DNA of 64,000 nucleotides, from assembly GCA_030068075.1 (NCBI GenBank), contig CM057841.1:50447030-50511029 (forward strand), written 5' to 3'. This document shows positions 23,700 to 34,937 of this stretch, piece after piece. This stretch comes from Paguma larvata. Lineage: Eukaryota > Chordata > Mammalia > Carnivora > Viverridae. Each line of letters opens with the position of its first letter. Position 1 is the first letter of the stretch. Below the pieces are notes generated by a model. The model was not told where the DNA came from, searched no databases, and saw only the letters and a list, made by a program, of their open reading frames with translations. Both the position numbers and the translations under genes were made by a program.

Positions 23700-24145
23700 C
23701 TCAGAATGAATCGCAGGCCTAAATGTTGGCAAAATTAAGAAAAGAAAATCTCACTAAAATGGAGTTGGGGAGTTTGGCAGGGGGACCTCTCATACCCTAC
23801 TACTCATTAGAAATGGCGAATTCGACAGGAAGAGACAGAACTTCTCCACAGACACTCTTTTACTACCCCGACTGGAGGAAGAAAGGCTTTCCTGCTCCCC
23901 TGGCAACAGCCCAGCCAGTGAAGGACATCACAACTCGGCTGAGGAAAAGCCTCCAAACCTCAAACTCCCAGTTTACTCCAATGGCCATTTTGTTTACAAC
24001 AGCCTTTCCCAACTGCCCCCTCTCAAAGAGCAGTACTCCCCTTTTGTGCTGTGGATTCGAGTATGGATTTGCCACAGCTTGCTTCGCCTGGACTGCGATT
24101 TTCTTTCATCCCTAAATAAACCCATCTTTTGCTGGTAAAATAGCA
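23700..24145 (+). mobile_element. Probable solitary ERV1-like LTR
   Basis: LTR-like build: CACTAAAATGGAGTTGGGGAGTTTGGCAGGGGGACC near the start, a pyrimidine-rich middle, an AATAAA signal at 24,115-24,120 (CCCTAAATAAACCCATC) and TTTTGCTGGTAAAATAG just after, the usual R/U5 arrangement of gamma-type LTRs. The 130-codon frame 23,723-24,115 lies inside it and ends beside the polyadenylation signal. I read it as chance. Boundaries and TSD are not resolved, and no internal proviral sequence is seen. Confidence 0.55.
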
Positions 24146-24804
24146 GTTTTATTTTTAAGGGTAACCTTACAAAAGCAAATACTGTAACATTTAAAGAAGA
24201 AAACACAGGAGAAAATCCTTGTGACCTTAAAATAGGCAAGGATTTCTTAAGGCAGAGCAACAGTAAATACATAAAAGAACCAAAAAAGAAAGAAAAATGA
24301 CCAATTGGATTTTAAGAAAATTAAAAACCTTTATTCTTTGTAAGACATTGTACAGAAAATAAAAGGACAAGACATAGGATGAGCAGAAATATTTACAACA
24401 CATCTATCTAGCAAAGTTACTGTATCCAGGTCATATAAAGAACTCACAACTGAATAAAAGAAAAAAATATAAAACTGTCACAAAATAGAATACCTTAGAA
24501 GAGTATTTAGCCCATAAAAAGATGGACAACTTCATTAGTCATTAATGAGGGAAATATGTAAATACATAAAAAATATAAATATAAAAAACCACAATGAAAT
24601 ACTAGCATAGCTTTTGAAAATTAGCTAAAATCGAAAAGCCAACAACCCAAGTGTTGGTAAGAATGTGGGGGAAAAAAGTACAATGAGGCCAGAAGTGTGG
24701 TTAGACCAGCGATTCATTCCGTAAGAAGAGATTGTAAAATGTAACATTTTGAGGAAAGCCACACTTCAGAAAACAGACCCTAATGTTAAAATTCCAGGAG
24801 TAAA

Positions 24805-25020
24805 GGGGGCACCTGGGTGGCTCAGTCGGTTAAGGACATCATAATGCCGGTGGGGTCATAATCTCATGTTGTGTGAGTTTGAGCCCTGCATTGGGCTCTG
24901 CGCTGACAGTGCAGAGCCTGCGTGGGATTCCCTCTCTGTCTGCCCCTCCCGTACTTATGCTTGCTCTCTTTCTCTCTCTCTCTCTCTTTCTCTCAAAATA
25001 AATAAATAAACTGAAAAAAA
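24805..25020 (+). mobile_element. CAN-SINE (SINEC_Fc type)
   Basis: Sense copy starting GGGGGCACCTGGGTGGCTCAGTCGG with a CT-rich tail and an AATAAATAAA end. Diverged TSD: ATTCCAGGAGTAAA at 24,791-24,804 and ATCTAGGAATAAA from 25,021. Sits inside the L1M relic. Confidence 0.93.
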
Positions 25021-25247
25021 ATCTAGGAATAAAAATTAGAGAATTTAAAACAGCATTCTTACCCTATTTTGGGTCTTAATCCCTCACTCTTATTTTTTAG
25101 AATCCAATAAAACTTATATACCCTTTTCTCTAAAAAGTAAACAAATGCACAAAATACCCTTCTACCCTTCTGTCCTTTGGTTCAAATTGTATTACTTATT
25201 TAAATTCTGAATTATTACAAAATATTGGTAGTCAACGTTTTTTAAAA

Positions 25248-25467
25248 ATAATTTTTTTAATGTTTATTTACTTTTGAGAGACATAGAGAGAGAGACAGAC
25301 CATGAATGGGGGAGGGGTAGAGAGAGAAGGAAACACAGAATCTGAAGCAGGCTCCAGGCTCTGAGCTGTCAGCACGGAGACTGATGCGGGGCTCAAACTC
25401 ACCAATGTGGAGATCATAACCTGAGGAAAAGTCGGATGCTTAACCCACTGAGCCACCCAGGCGCCCC
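25248..25467 (-). mobile_element. CAN-SINE (SINEC_Fc type), left arm of an inverted pair
   Basis: Antisense copy: poly-T at 25,249-25,275, GA-rich tail, TGAAGCAGGCTCCAGGCTCTGAGCTGTCAGCACGG, and a head ending GAGCCACCCAGGCGCCCC at 25,467. TSD-like sequences: CAACGTTTTTTA on the left and GAATGTTTTTTAG on the right. Its head points at the head of the next SINE. Confidence 0.94.
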
Positions 25468-25484
25468 GAGAAGAATGTTTTTTA

Positions 25485-25689
25485 GGGGCACCCAGGTGGC
25501 TCAGTCGGGTGAGCTTCCTACTCTTGATTTCCGCTCAGGTCATGATCTCACAGTCCTGAGATTGAGCCCCACACCAGGCTCTGCACTGAGCAAGGAACCC
25601 GCTTAAGACTCTCGCTCTCCCTCTGCCCGTCTCCCTGCTTGTGCTCTCTTTCTCTAAAACAAAATATGAATAAATAAAAATTTACGAAA
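25485..25689 (+). mobile_element. CAN-SINE, older carnivore subtype, right arm of an inverted pair
   Basis: Sense copy: GGGGCACCCAGGTGGCTCAGTCGG, ACTCTTGATTTCCGCTCAGG, CACTGAGCAAGGAACCCGCTTAAGACTC. The CTCTTGATTTC insert and CACTGAGCAAGGA middle differ from the felid type and resemble the general carnivore subtype. TSD: AAGAATGTTTTTTAG on the left (25,471-25,485) and AAGAATGTTTTTGG on the right (from 25,691). Confidence 0.92.
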
Positions 25690-26360
25690 AAAGAATGTTT
25701 TTGGAATGAAGTTCCAGCTAAATACATAACTATATATTTTAATATACTGCCAGGTAACTGTCCTCAATAATTTTCAGATGTATTTGAATTTAACTAGGTG
25801 GGAAAATAGGTTTTTAAAAAGTTTACTGAAGAAATTCCACACTCCTTGAAATTTATCAAGAGAAACAGAAATGTCCATTAAAATGCTCATATAATAATGT
25901 TCATATCTTTATACATAAAAGTGAAACAACTGGAAACAACACAAATATCTATGAATGGGTGAATTGATAAGCGAATGTGGCACAACCACAGACGAGAATG
26001 TTGCTCAGCAGTAGAATGGAACTCTTGACGGACACCACGGAATGAACGAATCCCCAAAACGTCAAGCTGAGCGGAAGAAATGAGATGCAAAATACTACCT
26101 ACCGTATGATTCCACTCAAATGAAGTTCTAGAGCAAGCAACACTCACCTATAGAAACAGAAAGCAGACCACTGATGGCCTAGGCCTGGAAGTAAGGCAAG
26201 AAAAAGCAGTTTTGGGGGATGATAGAAGTACTCTATGCCTTGATTATGGTGGTGGTCGTATAGGTATAGCATTTGTCAAAACTCATTGAATTGTACATTT
26301 TTGGTGTATTTTACTGTATAAGTAAATTATGCCCTAATGAATATGATTAGAAAAAAATTT

Positions 26361-27275
26361 ATAAGGGAATTCACCTCTACATTTATGATTTCAAGGGCAA
26401 CAACCCTAACTTACTTAACATATGTCATTACGTCACGTATCTTCCTGAACACACACCAGATACACTGGGGCTTCTTTTGTAATATAATGAAATCTGGTGC
26501 ATTAATTATGTTCACTTCCCTAGGTATGTGAGCAATCTTAATATTTACCACAGAGTTACAGAGGTACATTCTGCTCCTTTGGGCATTTACCAGCACACGT
26601 CTATATGCTGTTTTGGAATTGTGCTGTCTACAGAAAATAACACCATTTCATATCTAGAAAAAAAAGCCATCCTTAATCTTCTTGACAAAAATCAAAGCAT
26701 AAAAAAATGGCAGGTAATTTTTAATCTCTAGCTTGCATCTGGAGAAACTGAATAATAACATATTAATCTAGTGAGTGCCCTTAGGTCACTAATGAGTCAG
26801 AAATACAGTCAGAAACTTAATTTCCATTATGCTGATTTTAAACCATTATGTCTATTTCCCAAAGACTAATTAATAAAATATCAGCAAAGTCACTTGCAGG
26901 TATTCACATTTCCTCAATACTTCTACGTCATTTCCTCTAGGGATAAACAGGTATGTCTCTATCTATTTAGTAATAACTCTTAATTGTGCAGAACAAATGG
27001 CCCTGATATCACTATTTTCAAGCTCAAAAAGCATGCTGACATTTATTTCACATTCAACATTTGTGGGCAGGTCAATCCTATCAATACAGGTATTAGTTCC
27101 AAACCAAGATTTAAATTAATACTCCATCTTATATTCTTATTAATAGCTACACAGCCATGAAGCTTCAGAGCCCTCATTAGAGGCATATACTTTTATTTTT
27201 AGTATTAAATTTAAGCAATTTGATAAGAAACAACCCCCTAAAACAGTAAAGCTCTGAATCACTTTAATCAGCCCT
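26361..27275. other. No gene seen; AT-rich unique DNA
   Basis: No repeat or exon recognised. Frames of 61-67 codons are overlapping chance frames. Confidence 0.5.
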
Positions 27276-27725
27276 ATATTGGTTTGCTAGGGCTGCCATA
27301 ACAAAGTAACACTAACGGGCACCTTAAACAATAGAAATGTATGGTCTCCGTCCCGGAGGCGTGAAGTCCTAGATCAAGGTGGTGTCAGATTGGTTCCTTT
27401 TGAGGGCTGTGAGGAAGAAGCTGTTCCATGCCTCCTCCCTAGATTTGTGGGTTTTGCCAGCAATCTTTGGCATGTCTTGGCTTGGGGAAGCATCACCCCT
27501 ACTTCACATGGCATTCCCACCTTGTGTGTTGTGTCTTTGTCCAAATTTCCCCTTTTTATGAGGACCCCGATCATGGTGCAGTGGTTGCCCACCTTACTCC
27601 AGTATCACATCTGAAGTGGTTACATCCGCAATGGTCGTTATTTCCAAACGAGATCACATTCTGAGGTACTGGAGGCTAGGACGTCAACATTCGGATTTAG
27701 CGGGGAGACACAATTTAACCACAAC
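27276..27725 (-). mobile_element. MST/MLT1A-type LTR (ERVL-MaLR), antisense, near complete
   Basis: Reverse complement of a MaLR LTR: TATTGGTTTGCTAGGGCTGCCATAACAAAGTA at the left, AGTCCTAGATCAAGGTGGTGTCAG, GAGATCACATTCTGAGGTACTGGAGGCTAGGACGTCAACAT, and GGGGAGACACAATTTAACCACAAC at the right. Several 60-74 codon frames overlap it and are not genes. Confidence 0.92.
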
Positions 27726-30700
27726 CAGCCCCAATTATCTTTCTGGCTCCCCCTTAGTACATCCTCATTTCCACATATCTCAGACCTCTTTCCACATGCT
27801 CCTTTTAAAAATAGGAAAGAGAGTTCCAAGCTCCTGAAACACTGCTTATCTACCTGCTCCCCATCCTGGGGCCCACGCATGGTCCTAACTTTGGGCAGAA
27901 CTAAGGTTGGGATCCGCACAGGGCTGCCAACCTGGAGACTTCTGTTCAAGGCCACAGAGGGCATACGAGGTGGCTGGACTCTGCCCCTGCCACCCTACCG
28001 CTCCCAGCTTCCCACCCTCACCCATACCACTCCACGGCAGCAAGGGGATCCCCCTCTCCCCACAGGAAAGAGCGAGAATGAAGCTAGAGAGGGGAAGAGA
28101 GGCCCAGGGTCCAGGAGCGAGACACAGGCATGGGGCTAAGGCCCCTGCCCCACACACCTTCCACCCCCTCGCCAAGGGACAAACACTCAGGTCTTATAAG
28201 ATCTGCCTGTATTGACCTTTCTGCTCTCATCGCTCACTGCTTCCCAATCTCAAACTCATCATGATGTCCTTCTTCCCTAGGCCCTCACTCAGACATCCCC
28301 TTTCTATGCGCTATCATTGCCACTGTGACCCCAACTTGGGTGATACCCTTATTCTTAGCTCAGCTGTCCCTCCCTAACCCTGACTGTACCTTGCACTTAT
28401 CATTTCATAACATGCCTGCAGTGTAGCCACCTGATCACCTGTGTGACACTCACCTGTGCAGAAGCTCTGTACAGCCTCCAGTCTCCCAGCTCCGGCACCT
28501 GCCACCCGTCTGGGCCTGTTGACTGCCCAGTAACTGTTGGTGCACAAACAAATGCACAGTGTTTGCAGACGGCCTTGAGTGTCTGGTTTAAGAGCATTAG
28601 GAGATTTCTGTTTTGTTTTGTTTTGTTTTGTTTTGTTTTACTCAATGTCCTATCTTCCCAAGATTCTTTGTAAGTACCTTGTTTGGTGAAGCCTTTCCTC
28701 ACAGGTACATAACAGCCCATACCTAGTCCCAGAATGTCAGAATCGGGTGCTGCCATTGAGACCACGGGGTGTCGACGCCTCTTATTTTTAACCTGCCCCA
28801 GTCCTGCCAGCTATTCAGCGACAGAGCGGGGCTCCAATCTGTCTCACTCCTCAGATCTATGCAACTGACATCTAACTCCGGTTCAGGACTCCGGAGCACA
28901 CTTCCGGAGCCCACGCTGTGCTCCGTGAGGTCGTGCCAGAGCCCCACTATTGGCCCCTGCTGAATTTATTTTGTACCCCCACAATCCAGACTTCTTTAAA
29001 CTACTTAGAAGGGCATCCCAGACACACACTCTAATAACATTCAAATAATGCAATTCAGGCTGTTTCCCCAGCCCTCAATCCTCTTGCTTCTAGTGCCTTA
29101 GGCTCCCTTTAAAAGCATCTATTTTTCTGTGATTCCTACAGGAACTTTTCCATCTCTGGACTGCAGAAATAGCCCCATGTGCATGTTTATATCGATGTGC
29201 AATCAATCATAGTTTGTTCTTTTCAGAATAGTTTTCTTTTTAAAGACCCAAAGCCATTTTGCGTATTTTTTCCCAAGACTTAAGTTTTGAATTGCTGTTT
29301 CAAATCAAAGGGTCGCTTAGGAAGAAAATTAACAATCTTTCTGATTGCGGATCAAGATCTTCTTTTTTCCATTATAATTGCTATTGTTTTATCCTGAATA
29401 CAAAAGTCTGCTAGCGCTATAGAATTATAAAACAAAAACAGTTTGGCAATGATTTCTGTAGGAACTGCTGATACACAAGATACAGAAGCAACATTTGAGA
29501 AAACGGCTCTTCAAAAAGCAAAATCTGAATGAGACCCTACCATAAAATACAGTTGTGACCAGAAATACATTATGCTTGTGTTATATCATGATCAAAACAA
29601 TTCTGCATCTCCGTGCAATAGAAATGAAGGCCTAACATTTAATAGGAATATAAATCAATAAAAATATTACCAATGGTTGTTGGTTGGGGTACCTATGAAA
29701 ATGCAGTTTCTAAAACTTGAAATTCTGGACTTTTCAGTGTTTATGGTTGCACTTCTGTGGCTTGATTTCAACTTAAAAAAAAAACAAACAGTGTATCAGT
29801 AGGTATTTGTCTGAGCCATACTAGCATGAAGAATGACCTGCTACCTAATAAATCAGAGTAGAGAATCCATGAGTACGGGGCAAGGTTAGCAAAAGAGAAG
29901 CATGGTCAGCTAACACTGCTTCTCACCCGAAACCCTGAACAGAAAGTCAATTTGTGGGTCAATGTGCTGGAATCACTGAATTACTGTTAAATTTAAACGT
30001 TCAAGTTTGTGTTAAGGGATTTCATGCATTTTGGCCTCTTCCCTGAGTTTACAAATTCTAATCTTAATTTTTACCTTTAGTTTCTTCATAGCAAATTCAA
30101 AATATCCCTGAAATGTACTCAAAGACCTACAATACAATATAGTCCCCACTCAATTTTGTACTTGGACGTTAATACATAATCTATCTTTCCAATTCTCACG
30201 TATTCTTGATTATCGTTAAAAGACAATTTTAATAATCCCCCGAAATAGCATAAATAATTAAGGCTAGTTATTTCACTCTGTCTCATAAAGCCGACTGTAA
30301 ATCCAGCAAATTATTGGTTCCTTTATATTTTGTACAACAGAGAGATTCTCTTTAAGACATTTCTAAGACAAATCACCTGCATCCACACTAAAAGAAAATT
30401 CAAAGTTCTTCATCTCAAGTTTATGACGCTTGGAGGCCAAGTTAGGGGACAGAATCTGCTAACTCGCAGTTGATCGATCCAATGCCACAAAAAATATTTT
30501 GAGAAATAAAATTCGGTGATGTAAACTATAAGCTATCTCGTCGCATTAGCAGTGCTAATACTTGTTACCTTCTGATTACGCCATAGGCTGCAACACAAAC
30601 CCGAATCACTCTTCAGAGACTCCAAACCCTATTTTCAACTCCCTCGGATACAGGCACCCAGTACATCCAATACCACTCTGTAGCTTACAAGTCTTCTCTC

Positions 30701-31250
30701 CTCTTCCTGTATTCTCCCTTGGTGTTTACACCCCCACACTGGAATGACCATGCCCAAAGCCCAAGAGTCCTGTTACCAGGCTCTGCCCCACAACAGGCCA
30801 TCGATCACTATATCCTCACCATTCTGTCTACAAACAGATCTTGAGATCTGTCCAGCGGTGGGCTGGCAAATGGCTCACTGTGCAGAACATAAACCATAGC
30901 CTGAAGCATTAGAAGACATGTTGACAAATCTAAATTTGGGGAACCGACAAACCTAATGGGCAAACAGTCCATTCTATATTCTAAAATACAGAGTCTGACA
31001 GATTCAGGATACCTTGCTTTGAGCCTAGATGTTCATCTTGGGTCACCACTTAAATAAACTCCAGAGAAAATGAAGGCAAACCTATCAGGAAGTTTTTCTT
31101 TTCTATCCAGTTCACCCTCTGTTCACATGAAAAAAATATATTCACTTAAATTAGCTTCATAAAAACGTAAATATGTCAGTTGACATTGTTTCCCCTACGA
31201 CATCACTGCAAGTTTCAAAAACTGCCATGATTTTTGCTTTGGGATTTCTT
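27726..31250. other. No gene seen; starts with a GC-rich patch
   Basis: 27,740-28,220 and 28,440-28,950 are clearly more GC-rich than the surroundings and carry overlapping frames (74-121 codons) on both strands, without a recognised domain. 29,100-31,250 is AT-rich, apparently unique DNA; homeodomain-like ATTA motifs are common there but not specific. A perfect 8-bp palindrome (ACAGATCT / AGATCTGT, 2-nt spacer) lies at 30,834-30,851. Confidence 0.5.
28610..28639. repeat. (GTTTT)n microsatellite
   Basis: Six GTTTT units. On the minus strand this gives the KTKQNKTKQN run in a 121-codon frame, showing that the frame is spurious. Confidence 0.93.
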
Positions 31251-31610
31251 TTTTCTCTTCTCATAACTTCTTAGGCTCCACAACAGGAAGGTTATCATCA
31301 CCTCAACCCCGACCTGTGTCCCCTTCTAGTCACTACTTTACCAAAGGCACTCACGATTTTGAACTCTCACCTAACAGATTGGGTTTGCCTAGTTTTAGAC
31401 TTCCTATAAATAGAATTGGAAGGCTATGCGTTCCTTTTTTGTCCTTCTCTCACTCACCACAATGTATGTGAAATCCAGCCATGCTGTGTCATAGAAGTAG
31501 TCAGTTCTTGCTTACTTTTGTGTAGTATCCCAATGAATAAATATACCACAACTAATCCATTATAGTAGGATAGACATTCAGGTAGTTTTCAGTTTGTGGC
31601 TATCACAAAT

Positions 31611-31834
31611 AATATCGTTTTTTATTAATATTTGTTTATTTTTGAGAGAGAGAGACACAGAGACAGAGTGTGAGCAGGGGAAGGGCAGAGAAAGAGGGAG
31701 ACACAGAATCTGAAGCAGGCTCCAGGCTCTGAGCTGTCAGCACAGAGCCTGACATGGGGCCTGAACCCATGAACCTCGAAACCATGACCTGAGCCAAAGT
31801 TGGATGCTCAACTGACTGAGCCCCCAGGTGTCCC
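31611..31834 (-). mobile_element. CAN-SINE (SINEC_Fc type)
   Basis: Antisense copy with poly-T, a GAGAGAGAGAGACACAGAGACAGAG tail, TGAAGCAGGCTCCAGGCTCTGAGCTGTCAGCACAGAGCC, and head GACTGAGCCCCCAGGTGTCCC. The TSD TATCACAAAT is seen at 31,601-31,610 and 31,835-31,844. Inserted in the L1M relic. Confidence 0.94.
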
Positions 31835-32091
31835 TATCACAAATCGTATTTCTACAAACATTCTTCTCCATGTCTTTTGTTGAAGATGTATATATACTTC
31901 TGGGGTGCAGGTGCTAAGCCATTATGCAAGTATTTCTCTTTAACAGATAATGCCAGTCTTCCAGAGCGATTGTACCATTCCCCGCCTGACAGGTATATGA
32001 GAATTTCTGTCCTGCCATTTCCTCCCCAGCATCTGCAGATTCTCAATCTTTTTTATTTTAGCCATTCAGGTGAGCATACGATGCTGTTATC

Positions 32092-32494
32092 TTTTTCCTC
32101 CCGGTAATTTTTGTTAATTCCAGTATAATTATCATACAGTATTAAATTAGTTTCAAGTGTACAATATAGTGATTCGAAAATTTTTTACATTACTCAGTGC
32201 TCATCATGATAGGTGTACACCTAATCCCTTTTACCTCATCCCCCCGTCCCCTCCCCTCTGGTAACCGCCAGTGTGTTCTCTATAGTTATGAATCTGCTTT
32301 TTGGTTTGTCTGTTTTTTTTTTGTTTGTTTTGTTTCTTGAACTCCACATACGCATGAAATCCTATTTGTATTTTTCTGATTGACTTTTTTCACTTAACAT
32401 TATACCCTCTAGCTCCAACCATCCTGTTGCAAGTGACACAGTTTCACTCTTTTGTGGGTAGTATTTCATTATGTGTGTATATATATATGTGTGA

Positions 32495-32536
<42 letters not shown>

Positions 32537-32905
32537 TCATATATCTACACACTAGAAATATATATACACAATATACACCATATATACACATCTTTGTCCA
32601 GCCATCTATTGATGGTCACTTGGGTTGCTTCTGTAATTTGACTATTGTAAATAATGCTACAATAAACATAGGGGTGCATGTATTTTTTCCAATTAATGTT
32701 TTCATATTCTTTGGGTAAATACCAAGTGGTGGAATTACTGAACCATGCGGCAACTCTATTTTTAACTTTTTGAGGACCCCCCCCCAACACTGTTTTGCAG
32801 ACAGACCGGCTGCACCACTTTGCATTCCCACCAAGAGTGCACGAGGGTGCCCTTTCCTCCACACCCTCACCAACACTCGTGGTTTCTTGTGTTTTTGATA
32901 GTAGG
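32092..32905 (-). mobile_element. Carnivore LINE-1 3' end, antisense, 5'-truncated
   Basis: Antisense 3'UTR and last part of ORF2 of carnivore LINE-1: TTAATTCCAGTATAATTATCATACAGTATTAAATTAGTTTCAAGTGTACAATATAGTGATTC, CATTACTCAGTGCTCATCATGATAGGTGTACAC, CTATTGTAAATAATGCTACAATAAACATAGGGGTGCATGTA, CTTTGCATTCCCACCAAGAGTGCACGAGGGT. The likely TSD is ATACGATGCTGTTATC (32,077-32,091) and CTACCATGCTATCTATC (from 32,906). The 98-codon minus frame (32,616-32,912) is the in-frame ORF2 C-terminus (LKIELPHGSVIPPLGIYP). A TA repeat has grown at 32,476-32,536. Confidence 0.9.
32476..32536. repeat. (TA)n microsatellite inside LINE-1 3' sequence
   Basis: TA repeat expanded from the TATATATA stretch normal in carnivore LINE-1 ORF2 ends (compare 6,890-6,909). 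Confidence 0.92.
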
Positions 32906-32910
32906 CTACC

Positions 32911-32934
32911 ATGCTATCTATCTATCTATTCATT
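32911..32934. repeat. (CTAT)n short microsatellite
   Basis: Four CTAT units followed by TCATTTATTG, at the right boundary of the LINE-1 insertion. It may be grown from the target-site duplicate. Confidence 0.8.
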
Positions 32935-33315
32935 TATTGTCTTCTCAGTGAAAACAATAAACACATTTTCATACGCTTATTGGCCATCTGAATAGCCTAT
33001 TTTTATAAAGTGCTCACTTAAAGTTTCTTGCGCCTTTTTAAAGGTTCTCCTTTTTATTACTGCTTTACAGGAATTCTTCATAGAGTTTGAAAATAATATT
33101 GCAGATGACTCCTCCTACTTTGTAGCTTGCCTTTTCACTTTCTCAGGGATATCTTCTGATGAATGGAAGTTCTTAATGTGATTCAACTGATCAACTTTTC
33201 CCCTTAAAGCTAGTGCTTTTCATGTCCTATTACAGAAGATTTTTGCCTATCCCAAGGTCACAAAAATATTTTCCTGGGCTTTCTTTTATAAGTTTTATTG
33301 TTGTGTCTTTCAAAA

Positions 33316-34849
33316 GGGCCACATTTTATCTGTAGGCTTAGTTGTGAAGCAGACGTTTTCATAATAAGCCCTAATAAATGCTAAAACTTTAGTCATTGTA
33401 TGAAAAGTCACGGAGTAGAGACAAAGGCAGATATATTCTTTCTCTTGCTTTTCTTTATCCTGGGTAAAAGGAAGAGAAGCTTCACCTTGAATATAGTCAA
33501 ATGGTGTGAATCCAAAGTCCTTGCCGATATTTCTTTTCCAGAGAAACATTCTGGAGATTTCCATGCACTGGTTCCCAGAAGCTCATAGGCTTGGCTTTCC
33601 TGGGAAGCTTCTGATCTAAGAGGTGGCCAAGGTGAGAAAGGATAAGACCAAGAATGACTGTGCATCCAGATCCTTAATGGAAAAAAACAGAGCACACTCT
33701 GACCAACTGAGCAATGGATTTCCTACAAACTGCTGAGATACCTCTTTAGAGAAAGGGTATAAAGTCTTTTAAAGGTGAACCAGCTGCATTATAACCAGAA
33801 CATCCTGCTGTCCCTGCCTATTTTTTGCAACACAGACACTTTAAACAAATACAGGTAAAATGTGTGACCTTGTAGGTTATTCGGACTGCTGATAAAGCAG
33901 CCCCTGAAATAAACTATGGAGACTATTTTTAACTATTTTTAAACAAAAGCAGGAAAAACAGTGAGAAGGTAGTCCTTGGCACGTCTTAGGATTCTTACAA
34001 ACTTTGTTCCACGGTATACTGAATTTTTTTCCCTACGAATGTGGCTTGCCATGATTTTGCAGTTGGTTCCTTTCAGATAAGGGTGCTCCTTAGAATTTTC
34101 TTTTTTGCAATTGCATTTCAAAACATGTTTATTTCCATGCCCTGAAAGTTGGTAATGTGGCCAAACTAGTCATCTATTTGTGCTTGTAAGAAATGGTGTG
34201 AGATTCTTACAAAGCGACAAAGCGTGGAAGGGTAATTATTTGCCAGCAATAACATGAATACACTTAGTCAATTTTTGATCGATGGCAATGTCCTGTCTCT
34301 CAAGGGAGAGTCACAAGGAAATGCAAGTGGCTGCACCCTCCCATGCACCGTGGTGCGCCCAGTGACATAGTGTCCGCTAATCATAGGGTTCAGTGGAAAT
34401 AACTGTTGACAGGCAGTTGTAATAAAATCACTAAATCAAACATATTTTGGTATCTTGGTGATGATGATGAAAGGGAAAGAGTCCTCTTAAAATGAGGAAA
34501 AGTGAGGAGTTTTACAGTAAAGGTGAAACCATGACTGATAATCCCCCTAACATACGATCTCTAAAGCACTAAAGCAGTAATAACAAGGGGGGGAAACCAG
34601 GCTAAGTCAATCACCAAAACATACACAGACCCGTAATTTATGGCTCTTTGTTCTGCATGTTTTCAACTCCTCTGTTAAACATTTTGCTCAGTTGAAAAAA
34701 GAATTCAGTAGCAACACTTAACTCCTGTCCAGTGGTGTTCTCTTGGGAACACTCAGGACCGACCACGAAGGCAGCCTGGCCAGCTCTGTGGGCAGTCCTC
34801 AGAGGCCAGGCTCATGGGACAATCCCACCTGCTTTTTTGGTCCACCAAT
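33316..34849. other. No gene seen; unique DNA
   Basis: A 95-codon minus frame (33,408-33,695) and overlapping 84- and 62-codon frames have no recognisable domain. No repeat recognised. Confidence 0.5.
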
Positions 34850-34865
34850 GTGCGTTTTTACTTTA

Positions 34866-34900
34866 TTATTCTTTTTTATTGTTCATTTATTTTTGAGAGG

Positions 34901-34937
<37 letters not shown>

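Larger units (their letters stand above)
24150..26360 (+). mobile_element. Ancient L1M 3' portion, split by three SINEs
   Basis: Plus-strand L1M: ACAGGAGAAAATCCTTGTGACCTTAAAATAGGCAAGGATTTCTTAAG (about 24,205, ORF2 C-terminal), CACAACTGAATAAAAG, then after three SINE insertions GGAAACAACACAAATATCTATGAATGGGTGAATTGATAAGCG (about 25,930), CCGTATGATTCCACTCAAATGAAG, and the end AATTGTACATTTTTGGTGTATTTTACTGTATAAGTAAATTATGCC. The SINEs at 24,805, 25,248 and 25,485 are later arrivals. Confidence 0.85.
31250..33315 (-). mobile_element. Ancient L1M relic, antisense, split by a SINE and a younger LINE-1
   Basis: Antisense L1M ORF2/3' order in three blocks: 31,250-31,610 (CCAATGAATAAATATACCACAACTAATCCATTATAG, CAGTTTGTGGCTATCACAAAT), 31,835-32,091 (CAAACATTCTTCTCCATGTC, TAGCCATTCAGGTGAGCATACG) and 32,921-33,315 (CATTTTCATACGCTTATTGGCCATCTG, TGTAGCTTGCCTTTTCACTTTCTCAGGGATATCTTCTGATGAA, CCTATCCCAAGGTCACAAAAATATTTTCCTGGGC). 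The interruptions are the SINE at 31,611 and the LINE-1 at 32,092. Confidence 0.82.

Noticed and set aside
23723..24115. 130-codon plus-strand frame, longest outside LINE-1 apart from 52.6 kb
   Set aside because: It lies within an LTR-like element and ends at the AATAAA signal. No domain seen, and an antisense frame overlaps it.
28400..28765. 121-codon minus-strand frame
   Set aside because: Runs through the GTTTT microsatellite. No domain and overlapped by a plus frame.
30834..30851. Palindrome ACAGATCT-TG-AGATCTGT
   Set aside because: Only 8-bp arms. Expected by chance at this window size; noted in the region entry only.
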